Shown: positions 37,711 to 49,200 of the stretch, piece after piece
Position numbering within the stretch: position 1 is the first letter of the stretch
Layout of the letters: each line of letters begins with the position of its first letter
Assembly (NCBI GenBank): GCA_003550305.1
Contig: QKYT01000015.1
Location: 313,210-377,209 of the forward strand
Reading direction: 5' to 3'
DNA from: Glomus cerebriforme
Lineage: Eukaryota > Glomeromycota > Glomeromycetes > Glomerales > Glomeraceae
Length of the DNA stretch: 64,000 bases
Notes under the pieces: model-generated
What the model saw: the letters and a program-made list of their open reading frames with translations, nothing else
Told to the model about the DNA's origin: nothing
The model's database searches: none
Made by a program: the position numbers and the translations under genes

Positions 37711-40700
37711 ATGACTGAAAAAAGAGGACGAGGTGGTGGTCACGATAGAAGACACGAGGCCAGTGAAAGTTATCGTATTAATCCATCACTAAAACTTACT
37801 ATTCCTGAAATAATTAAATTGCAACAAGAAACTACCATTGCAAATTTCAGTTTTTCCTCATTAACATATAAAAATAGTGATCGAATAGTTTTTATTATTA
37901 ATGGGGAACAAATTACAACGACTTGGAAAAAAGTATTGAGAAATAGAAATCCTTGGGATCAAGATGATGTTAGAATGTTTGTTAGTTCGGCATTAGTAAC
38001 AGCAGATACTCAATCAAGCTATAAAATAGAAGAACTAGTAACAGAATTAGGTAAATCTGAAAATGGTCTCAAGAGATTAAAAGAAATCATAGAATTTCCA
38101 ATGTCATGTGATGCAGGTGTTAGTAATAATAAAGTATTATCTTTTCAATATGTTATATTACCTTTATTTGGATTATTGACTAGAAATGCTATTGCTGAAT
38201 GTACTTTGGAAGCATATGTCCTTGCCATCTTCATGGTTGTTTATACAAACCTCGTAAGTAACATTAAAGAAGCAATTTATTTTTGATTGTTAAAAATTGT
38301 TGCTTATTTTTTTTTTTTTTTTAAAAAAAAATAGGACTCCTTTTTTTATAATAATGTGATGAAAAGATTGGAGACGTTGGTGCGCCGTAATTCTGTTGTT
38401 GATCTTCGAGTTAGCGTACAAAAATTATTGTCACGTAATCAATATTCATTTGTCCCATATTCGTAAGTACTATTTAACGCGTATGATTTTCATAACTGTA
38501 ACAATATTTTAAACCTAATTTTTAATATATATTAATAGTGTAGGAGTATTTTTATTGATAATTGTACGATTTCTTACAGAATTATTGCATCGTATTAAAG
38601 AAGCATCTACTAACGAGACAATGCATAAAATTGCATGTGATCTACAACGATTAAAGACTGTTTATCAACAATCAATCGAACAAAAACAAGCTTCTGCTTC
38701 AACAGATCCATTAATTAATAATTTGGATACTAGAAAATATTTTTTTATGATATTAGAAGAAGAAATGGAAACCATGAATAAAATGATGAATAATGGACGT
38801 ATTTTAGAACAAAGTCCTAACTCAAAAAAATTGAATGCAAAAAACAGAGAATCATATAGAAAAGTTGATACTGAAAGAATTTATGACAAACCTGGTGAAT
38901 CATCCAAAAATGGTAAAAGACACGATAATGGTTTTGAAGAAATTTCAAAAATATCAATTATTAGAGAATTAGCTAAACAAGTTGATACTGAAATAATTTA
39001 TGATCCGCCTGATAAAAGACATGATAATGATTTTGAAGAAATTTCAAAAATATCCATCATCCCTACAGAAGATGAAATTTTATGTAATCGTAGACCCTTT
39101 TTACCCTCTCCACTTCCTGATGCGCCACATTTTTTACTTGACGGAGCAGCTAGATTACTTGATATACAATTCCGACTTTTAAGAGAAGACATGCTAAATC
39201 CAATCCGTGGTGGGATAATAAATTTTTTAGCTGAATTATATGATCATTCCTCTTCTAATAAGAAAAATAGTAAATTAGAGAAAATACTAAATGAAGGAGG
39301 TAGATTTACATACAATAATAATATAACTGATAATGGTGATTTACAGGTATATAAAGACATAAAATTTGTTGATGTTACTTGTAACGTACCAAAAGGCTTA
39401 GTTTGTACTCTAAAATTTACTCCTCCTCCAAATTTTCGCAATTCAACGAAAAAATTAGTAAATGATAATTTAATTGCCATTTTATTACCAAATCAAGATC
39501 TTAATTCAGATTCATATTCAATTTATTTTGGTGTAATTATGTCAAGGAATGGAGCTAGAGTTGATATTAAATTTAATAATCCATCAATATATCCTATTGC
39601 ATTGAACGAAATTTTAAATCATGAAAAAAATAAAGAAAAAAAAGCAAAAATATTTATGGTGGAATCAACTAGTGTTTATCTTGAAGCTTATCAACATATC
39701 CTTAAAAATCTTCAAATTGCCAGGCCTTCTTCTCTTCCTTTTGAGAAATATTTAGCTCCTAAACTTGATGATAGGGAAGGAAAAGGCAAGAAAATTACAA
39801 TTGGAAAGCCTATGTATACTAGAGTACCAGGATTTAAATTTGATTTGTCGGTTTTATCTAAGTATAAACAAAATTTGAAATTAAATGTCGCTAGTACATA
39901 TGATGAAGTGGCAAAAAATATTATTAAATATAGTAATATCAGTAAACCGAAAGACGTACCTCAATATGGATTAGACAAAACTCAAGGTAATTTAACTTAC
40001 CTGTTATAAGAAAAACGAGTTGAAAAAAAATCATTAATTTCATTTAATTTTCTTTGTAGCCGAGGCACTGATATTTGCTTTAACACGTGAAATTGCTTTA
40101 ATCGAAGGTATGTAATACGCAATACATTTTCGTTTTTTTTTGAAGTTTTAATAATATAAACATGTGATTATCATAATTAATAGGACCACCTGGTACTGGT
40201 AAAACTGTAATTGGTGTTCAAATAATGAAAGTATTATTGGCCAAAGAAAATAGAGGAATAAATATTGGTCCTATTATCATCATTTGTTATACTAATCATG
40301 CTCTTGATCAGTTTTTGGAGGTAGTTTAAGTTTACACTTTAGTTATTTAAATGTAAATATTTAATCTAACATTCTTACTTTCTTTTTTGTGTTTTAGCAT
40401 TTACTTGATGAAGGTATAACAGAGAATATGGTGAGATTAGGCACTCGAACGAAATCTGATAAGATTCAAAAATATACTCTAGGGAAAGTTCGTGCCAGAG
40501 GTGTCTATCCCATAATACTATTATTAGAAAAAATTGAAGAAGAAGTTGAAAATATCAAAATTTCCTTTAAAAGAATTATGAATTGGAATGATGCATGTGA
40601 ATATCTGAAGAATAAAGAACGAAGATTTTTTAATAAATTAAATTATGTAACTCATAATGATTTACCTGGTTGGGTTTTGGAAGTTGATTATACTAATGAA

Positions 40701-43700
40701 TCCGAAGAATTCCAAAATATCAGTTCCGAAGAAAGTGAAGATGATCAGTATAGTAGTGCTGAAGAAACCGAAGAGGAATCTCAGAATAGTAGTGATGAAT
40801 CTGAAGAAGAATCTCAAAATAGTAATGATGAAAAAATTGAAGAACCTCAGAATGGATTTCAAGTTGTTCGATATAAACGGAAAAAAAAATCAACTATATT
40901 TGCACAATGGTTAGATGGAGAAGATATTAAAATAATTAAAGAGAGAAAAAAATTTTTGCTGAATATTGAAGATATAGATTCAGATGATGAAGAATCACAA
41001 TTTATCGAAAATTATAAAGAACCGATAACAAATCGTTCTTTGGAAGAATTATTAGAAGATAATAAAATTTGGAAAATGTCAAGACAAGAAAGACGTAAAC
41101 TTCATGATTATTGGCGTGCAAATTTTTATGAAGAAAAATTATCAATCTTACAAGAAAACCATGAAAAAACACGTCAAAAAATGAATGAACTTTATGATGA
41201 AGAACGTCGCCGAATATTATTAACTAAAGATGTTATTGGTATGACAACAAGTGGTGCGGCTAAATTTCAAAAATTAATTAGATATATTGACCCTAAAATT
41301 ATTGTTTGTGAAGAAGCTGGCGAAGTCTTAGAAGCTCATATTCTAAGTGCATTAACTCCATCAACTCAACATTTGATATTAATAGGGGATCACAATCAAC
41401 TCCGACCTCATATTGCAACTCATAATCTTAGCATGGACTCATCAATAGGAATGAATTATCAATTAGATAAATCATTGTTTGAAAGATTAGTAGATGGTAA
41501 TAGTGCAATAAAGATTGAGAAGACTCAACTTTCAACTCAGAGACGTATGAGAAAAGAAATCTCCGAATTAATTAAAGAAACACTTTATGAAAATTTAGAA
41601 GATGGTGACAATACTGCTAAATATCCAGATGTACGTGGAGCTCTACATAATGTATATTTTATTGATCATAGATATCCAGAAGATAATTCTGGTAGTGATT
41701 TAGGACAATCTCATGTAAATATGTATGAAGTTAAAATGGTGGTAGAAATGGTCAAATATTTTGTTAGGAATGGATACACTAAACCCGAAGATATAGCAGT
41801 ACTTACTCCCTATTTGGGACAAATGAGTAAAATTAAAGAAGCTCTATCCAAATCATTTGTTGTTGTTCTTGATGAAAGAGATGCAGAGAATATTGCTGAT
41901 ATAGAGCAAGAAGATGAAAATGACCAGACAGACAAGAAAAGAATACAAAAATCATTAAACCAACAAGTTACTTTAAGAACTGTTGATAATTTTCAAGGTG
42001 AAGAAGCAAATATAGTTATAATCTCATTAGTTCGTAATTTCTCTAGATATGGTAATGGTACTATTGGATTTCTCAAAAGTAAGAATAGAAGTAATGTATT
42101 ATTATCACGTGCTCGTGAAGGAATGTATCTTCTTGGTAATTCAGAATTAATGGCAATGAAATCTAAAGATATGTGGGCTCCTGTAATTAACATTTTACAT
42201 AAGCGTAATCCACCACAAATTGGTTTTGGTATGCCAATTGTATGTAATCGACATCCTGATTACATGAAAATTATTACTGAACCTGAACAATTTGCGAAAT
42301 TTTGTCCAAATGGCGGATGCACCAATACTTGTAACTTACCACTTTCTTGTGGACATACATGTGTTTTTAAATGTCATTCAGATAATCTTAATCATATTGG
42401 AGTCGATTGCTTTAAAAATTGTACAAAATTACATTCAGTATGCGGTCATCCATGTCCAAAACTTTGTTATCAAGACTGTGGAAAATGCGAATTTCCAATT
42501 GGAGATATTATATTACCTGGTTGTGGTCATACATTACCAAATGCTAAATGTTGGCAAAATCAAACTAAAGAGGAGATCAATTGTATTTTTCCTATTGATA
42601 TTATATTACCTGATTGTGGTCATACATTTAAAAATGTTGAATGTTGGAAAAATAAAATTAAAGAGAAACTCAAATGTAAGGTTCTTATTGATATTATATT
42701 ATCTGAATGTGGCCATCCGTTACAAAATGTTGAATGTTGGAAAGTTAAAGCTAAAGAGAGTTTCACATGTAATTTTCCAATCGACATTACGTTACCTAGT
42801 TGTGGCCATACATTACAAAATGTTGAATGTTGGAAAAATAAAATTAAAGAAAAACTTAAATGCAATACTCTTATTGATGTTGTATTACCTGACTGCGGTC
42901 ATACATTACAAAATATTGAATGTTGGAAAAGTCAAGCCAAAGAGTTACCAGATTGTAATACTCCTATTGATATTATATTATCTGATTGTGGTCATACATT
43001 ACACGATGTTGAATGTTGGAAGAATAAAGCCAATCAATTACCTAAATGTAATGCTCCTGTTGCTATTACATTACCTGGTTGTGGCCATACATTACAAAAT
43101 GTTAAATGTTGGAAAATTAAAGCCAATCAATTACCAAAGTGCAATGCTCTTGTTGATATTACATTACCTGGTTGTGGTCATATATTAAATGTTGAATGTT
43201 GGAAGAGTGAAGAAACAATCCAATGTAATCTTTCTATTGATGTTAAATTACCTAGTTGTGGTCATACATTACAAGATGTTAAGTGTTGGAAAAATCAAAA
43301 AAATGAATTACCTAAGTGTAATACTTTTGTTGAGATTACATTACCTTGTCTTCATTTATTACGAAATGTTGAATGTTGGAAACAGCAATTTGAAGAAGAA
43401 CTACCCAAATGTAAAAATCTTGTTGATATTACATTATCTGGTTGTGGCCATACATTACGAAATGTTGAATGTTGGAAAATTAAAGCCAATCGATTGCCTA
43501 AGTGTAATGCTCTTGTTGATATTACATTACCTTGTTCTCATTTATTACGAAATGTTGAATGTTGGAAACAGCAATTTGAAGAAGAATTACCCAAATGTAA
43601 TACCCCTGTTAGCGTTCCATCACCTAATTGTGATCATAAATTACAAAATGTTAAATGTTGGAAGAGTCAAATCAACGAATTACCTAAATGCAATACTCTT

Positions 43701-46099
43701 ATTGATGTTAAATCACCTAAATGTGGGCATATTTTACAAGGTGTTAAATGCTGGAAGAGTCAAACCAACGAATTACCTATGTGTAATACTCTCATTGATA
43801 TTGAATTACCTTGTGGTCATCCATTACAAAGTGTTGAATGTTGGAGAAATAAACAAATTAAAGAAACAGCCAAATGTGATGTTCTTATTAGTTATAAATT
43901 CCCTGATTGTGGTCATATGTTACGAAATGTTGAATGTTCGCAAATAGAAACAATCAAATGTATGAATCAGGTCAAAAAAAAATTGCCAAATTGTGAACAC
44001 TTTAAAACAGTTCAGGTATGTAATTTTTTTTATTTTTGTTGTAATATATATTTGATTTTGATAATATATATATTTGTTTTAACTATTTTGTGGTTTTTAT
44101 ACTTTTAGTGCTCTAAGCCGGTTAATGATATTAAGTGTAAAGAGAAATGTGGAGAATACTTGAAATGTGGTCATAAATGTTTGAAATCATGTTCTGAATG
44201 TCAGAAACGTTCTAAATCAAATAATAACAAACGAACAAACCATGGAAGATGTAAAAAGATATGTAAAACATTATTATTTTGTGGACATAAATGTAATGAA
44301 TATTGCCACGAGGGAAAAGAATGTCCACCTTGTAGTCAGAGTTGTACAGTGGTATGTGAGCATATTAAACCATGTAGTAAAAATTGTTTAGAACCTTGTA
44401 ATATATGTGCAAAGAATTGTTCATGGGAATGTAAACATCAAGGAAAATGTGAGTTAAGTTGCGGAACTCCTTGTAATAGATTACCTTGTAATGAAAGTTG
44501 TGATAAAAAATTGAAATGCGGACATAAATGTACCGGAATTTGTGGTGAAATTTGTCCAAATTTTTGCATCAACTGTGCTCCTAAAAAGGTTAAAAATCAA
44601 TGTAAGTTAATTTTATAATTATTTTATATCATTTATTATATAATTACTAATATTTTTTTAAAAACAGTATCAGATAGAAATATAGATTGGAATAAAGAAA
44701 GAATGATTATTCTTTCTTGTGGGCATGCATATACGATGAAAACTTTGGATAAGCTTATGGGAATGAAAGATTATTATAAAGGTTCAATCGAAGGAGGATG
44801 GACGTCAATTAAAGAACTTCCGACTTCAACAAATACAAAAACATGCCCAGAATGTCAAACTCCAATTAAAGATATTAGAAGGTATGGAAGAATAATCAAA
44901 AAACACATATTGGACGTACAAACTAAGAAATTCCTGGTAAAACACGGTAGTAAATTAAAAGAAATCAACAAAAAGATCAATTCTTTTGTTTCTGAAGATA
45001 AAATTAGAAATAGGAGAAAAAAGTTAAAAAAAGAATTGCCTAAATCGGAATTAAGACCAAGAGGATTAGTATTTAAAGAATGTGATATCAATAAGAAACA
45101 GAATACAATCACTCCTTATAATTATTTTGAAAGTATTGAAAAGCATCACGGATTTGATGAAGATAGTGAGCAAGTTTGGCTTGATCATGTTGGACCATTA
45201 TTACAATACTATCGGGAGTTAATTTCTATTTATCGTGCCTCCCCTCATAGAAAAGCTTTTGAAACTACCGTTTCAAATTTGTAAGTATAAAATTAGTGCT
45301 TTCCTAAAACAACGATTTTTTTTTTTAATTTATTTGAAAAAAATTCTTTTTAGAAACGCAAAGGGAAATTCTGAAGATTTGAGTGCAAGAGTATCAAATC
45401 TAACTTTCCAAGAAACACTCTCACAAATAGGCATTTCAGTATCACAAGTAGACAGTAGAATTCATTTAGACGCATTTCTTGAAATTATCAATATACAAAA
45501 GATCTTATATCATGAAATCCTATTTATTATTGATGAATTATCAAAAGAACCGATACATGGAGTAATTGAAGATAAAGATATCATAACTATTAAGGAAGTT
45601 TGGACCATTTTTGCTGATAAGCTACAACTCTCTATTCAAAATCATCTACATAGAATAAGAAACGAAGCGGAATCTACTTATTACGGTAGACATTTACTTA
45701 TAATTGATGTAGAAATGTTAGAGATTGATCTTAAAAAGCTCATATATCAATTAAAATATCCGCAGAATGGAATTTTCGATAGAGCACTTCAAGACAGAAT
45801 TATAAAAAAATGCGATGATATTAATAAAAGTATTGGAGATATATCTAGAAGTAACAGATATTATAACGCTGAAGATGAACTTAAGGATGACATTCATAGA
45901 TGGTTAGAAATTTTATGGAAAATTTGTGAAGACGTTGAAACTTGTGCTGAAAATTTTAGTTCAAATATTGATGATAAATTAATAATTCATAAAGCAAATA
46001 TTTCAGGTGCGTTAATCATTTTTAAAATTATATTTTTTTAAGAAATAATTTAAAAAATTATTTCATTATTATTTTTATTGTTCATTAGAATATAATTGA
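37711..46099 (+). CDS. ZNFX1-like SF1 RNA helicase with expanded Cys/His repeat array
   Basis: Ten exons (37711-38253, 38335-38462, 38539-39986, 40060-40107, 40184-40320, 40398-44015, 44109-44601, 44668-45280, 45354-46006, 46089-46099) total 7,692 nt, 2,563 residues, all junctions in frame. The N-terminal helical region carries an internal duplication (about residues 333-400). The helicase core has a Q-like TQAEALIFAL, Walker A GPPGTGKT (about 723-730), YTNHALDQFL (Ia), CEEAGE (II, about 1073), GDHNQLRP (III, about 1098), TVDNFQGEEANIVIISLVRN (V) and SRAREGMYLLGN (VI). An acidic insert separates Ia and II. From about 1469 follow 16-17 tandem 31-residue CGH..CWK repeats, then NFX1-type fingers (CGHKC..C) and a helical C-terminus. 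Relatives are the animal dsRNA sensor ZNFX1, worm ZNFX-1 and fission yeast Hrr1, all tied to dsRNA or RNAi; that role is inferred. The C-terminus looks truncated. Confidence 0.88.
38867..39063 (+). repeat. Internal duplication in the helicase N-terminal region
   Basis: Two near-identical coding segments about 114 bp apart encode VDTERIYDKPG..KRHDNGFEEISKISII and VDTEIIYDPPDKRHDNDFEEISKISII (each under 35 residues). The second copy lacks a short Ser/Asn/Gly stretch. Confidence 0.8.
42495..44015 (+). repeat. Tandem 93-bp coding repeat, about 16 full copies plus a partial
   Basis: Consecutive units start at 42495, 42591, 42684, 42777 and 42870, and so on at about 93-bp steps. Consensus is (P/L)(I/V)DITLPGCGHTLQNVECWK followed by about eight variable residues and LPKCN. 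Each unit keeps C-G-H, C-W-K and a terminal Lys-Cys. A few copies lose a Cys or shift: LPCLHLLRNVECWK, LPCSHLLRNVECWK, NCDHKLQNVKCWK. The last copy decays into KLPNCEHFKTVQ before the exon 6 donor. Confidence 0.93.
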
Positions 46100-46262
46100 T
46101 GAGTGGTCTCTGTATCCCAACAGTCATCCGGTAAGAAATTTTAATAACGCTTTATTTTACTTAATATTTTTTCTTCTTCTAATAATGATATATTAATCAT
46201 TTTTTAGTATCCGATCGGAAAAATGCATATACTGTCCCGATTGTAATGAGGAAGTCAATTAA
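46089..46262 (+). pseudogene. Broken RZ-type zinc-finger-like remnant after the helicase stop
   Basis: Just past the predicted stop, another frame of the same exon reads DEWSLYPNSHP (46098-46130), followed by a clean GTAAGA..TTTTTAG intron and YPIGK. Removing one A from the GGAAAAATG run (46218-46225) lets the next codons read CIYCPDCNEEVN and a stop at 46260-46262. W-x-x-C-P-N-G-H-P-Y-x-I-G and C-P-x-C resemble the RZ finger that ends animal ZNFX1 proteins. Here the first Cys codon is TAT, the frame is lost at the exon junction, and it shifts again. Confidence 0.5.
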
Positions 46263-49200
46263 CCGTTAGAAATAGAATTAACCACCATTTTTTTAAAATA
46301 TATTATATACTTTTAGAAATATTGAAGTTTATTAAATTTGGAAGTTTATTTAGAAAAATAATTAATTAATTCCATTCATAATAATAATAATATTATATAT
46401 CCACCACTATCACCAGTAGATTATAATAGATTATACTAGATTATGACATTACTGTTATAACCTAGTCCAGGTCGCCAGTAATTCTTTAGACTAATTAGTT
46501 TTAAAATTAATATTATTATAATTGATTTATGAAAAATTTTCATGTAAACAGTTTCAATTGTGATTAATAAAAATTTTCTATTTGCATGTTTCAAAATTAT
46601 AAACCAATATCATCATACGGAATATAAAGAGATTTAAAAATTTTTATAATGTTAAATAGTAAAGAAATTAGAAATTTCTTTTACTTATTCGACTTTATCT
46701 CTTTCTTACAGACTTTATCGATTTTATTGCCTTTATCGTCTCTTTCTCTTTCAGACTTTATTGACCATTTGGATCTCTCTCTCTTTCTCTCTCAGACTTT
46801 ACTTTATTTAATCACTTGCTATAAAATTTGACACAGTATATCACAAATTGACATAAGTTTTGAATTTTAAAGTTTTACGTAGTATTACAATTAATAGTAA
46901 AAATTTTATTAAAAAGAATTCACAATAAATTTTCTGAATGCAAACAAGAATTATAATAGTAAAGCAAATTGTAAAGATTTTTTTTGCTTATTTATTTTAT
47001 TATGAGTTGGTACAAAGTGCTATTGCTAATTTTTGAAATTTTTCCTATAGGTTTAAAATTACTTCATCTCAAAAAAGTTCTTTTATAATTAATATCATCA
47101 TTCGCTCTATATAATTTTTCATACTCATCAATGAATAAAATAACAGGTTTTTCTATTTATCTTTATTCTTCCTAAACGCTAGTAACAGAGCTGACATCTT
47201 TTTTTTTCAAAATATTGCAATCATTAATGTGAAGTACAATGACAAATCCTGACCAGAATTCGGCTACAGTTTTTATCATAACGTGCTCAAGAATTAATAC
47301 TGTTCCAAAAAAAAAACAACAATTAGACCATTCAATATAACCAGTTAGCTTAAACAAGAATCAGAACTTATCAAATGCAAATAAATTCATTTTTCAACGA
47401 TCCATAATATATACTTATTACCCATGTGGACTTTTTCAGTAGTCCTTGAATTTTACTACCAAAAATACAACACCAAAGAAATAAGTGAAGCAGCAACTAT
47501 AACCACAACCCAAGATTGTCCAGGCGAAATATTTTTTTTTTTTTACAACTACAACACCGTGGCAATAACAGTCCAAAACCAACTCTTAACATCAAAATTA
47601 AAGCACAAAATATGCTAATAGCACCTCTGATTCTCATTTGTTTATCCAAATAAAGGAGTGGAGGCCATGTACCTTTCTTTAATCCTTTTTAAAAAAGTTT
47701 AAGAGAAACTGCTTCATGACTTTATCAAATTCATGCATAGTGAGTGCTTTGACAATATCCATGCATACTTTACACATAATGCAATAAATGGATAAATGGG
47801 GAAGGATATGATTTTTGATATTATTTAAATAAATTTTTAGAAGCAGTATATTTTCTGGAATAGATATTTATGATAAAGATCACTGCATAACTGAGGCAAC
47901 ATAGAAGTGGGAAAAATTTTATATTTATTAATAACACTCAAATATAAGCATCTCCTGCTGAGACAGCTAAAGGAAACTGGATTTCTCGAACACCATCAGG
48001 ATGATCTTGTAAGAGGGGATACCAGAGTGGATACTACTGGATTGAGCGAGTATGGGGCCCAACCATCGATTTTTTGATTGAATTTACAAAAATGATAATC
48101 ACAAATTGAAGTAAAATCAATTTATATTTAATTTATTTATTTTAATAAAGAAATAATAACATTTATTAATACTCTTTTAAATCGAAAAAAAGTTAGTTTA
48201 ATTAAATATTATTTTACTATTTTATGTAAGAATAGTTGGTAAAAGATGATGATCATAAATGATATAACAAGCTGGCTTTTTTTTAAATATAGTTAAAGTG
48301 TGATTTTGTTGAAAGAAGAAATATGTTAATCTTGAAAATAAACTGGTCTGACTATAAAAAATAAATAATCTCATAGAATTCTGCATATAAATGAATTTTC
48401 ATCTAAAGAAGCATGGCTAATATTTTTATGTATGCTTTGAACGCAGAGGCAGATTATTACCATTATATCCAATTTATAGGAATATCATTATGAATGCTTC
48501 CGATTTATTCAGCAAAAAGTTTAAAATGAAATTTTTAAGTGAATTACCAAAACTCAAGCTGAACCCTACAAAAAAAAAAAAAAATTCAAAAGAACGTTAG
48601 TAAACGTTCTTTAAAGTATTGAAATAAAAATACATCCGATATAATCTCACTTCTTAGAATCCTCCAAGCCGACCTATAAAAAAATTTATAAAAAACCTAA
48701 GTCCCTCCCTTCACATTACTTATGAAACTGAATTTTCCATTTGCCGTTTGGAAGAAACCCTAGAAAAAAAATTTATCAGATTGAACGGATCATCTGATCA
48801 AATATCCACCCTGTCGATCATTAAATAAAAGTATATTATTTATGCAACGCATGAAACAGAAATTATGATTCAAGCTGTAATATATTATAATATTCGTAAT
48901 ATTTGACTATAACTTGTAACATGTATAATCGTTTTTTAAATTTGACTCATTGTATACATAAATTCTCATTAACCAGAATAAAATATATAAATACTAAATA
49001 CTGGCCTTTTTTCTTTACAACAGAAAAGGGTTCAATATTAATAAAAAACATAATAATAATAAAAAAAAGAATAGGATTTTGTTAAAATATTTTCTTGGTT
49101 TCTGAGTTTATGTTAGAAGGACCTATCTACTTTTTTATATTTACCTTAACCGTGATTATATCAAAAAACCTGCCAGGGATCTACTTTAACCATGCGGATT

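Noticed and set aside
42292..43947. Two long open frames (298 and 252 codons) in the +1-shifted frame over the helicase repeat array
   Set aside because: The 93-bp period is a multiple of three, so a stop-free alternative frame in one unit stays open through all. The encoded Leu/Ile/Tyr-rich sequence has no family features, while the main frame has conserved Cys/His.
47424..47618. 64-codon plus-strand open frame
   Set aside because: Thr/Asn-rich with a T run, no family resemblance; lies beside a minus-strand relic.
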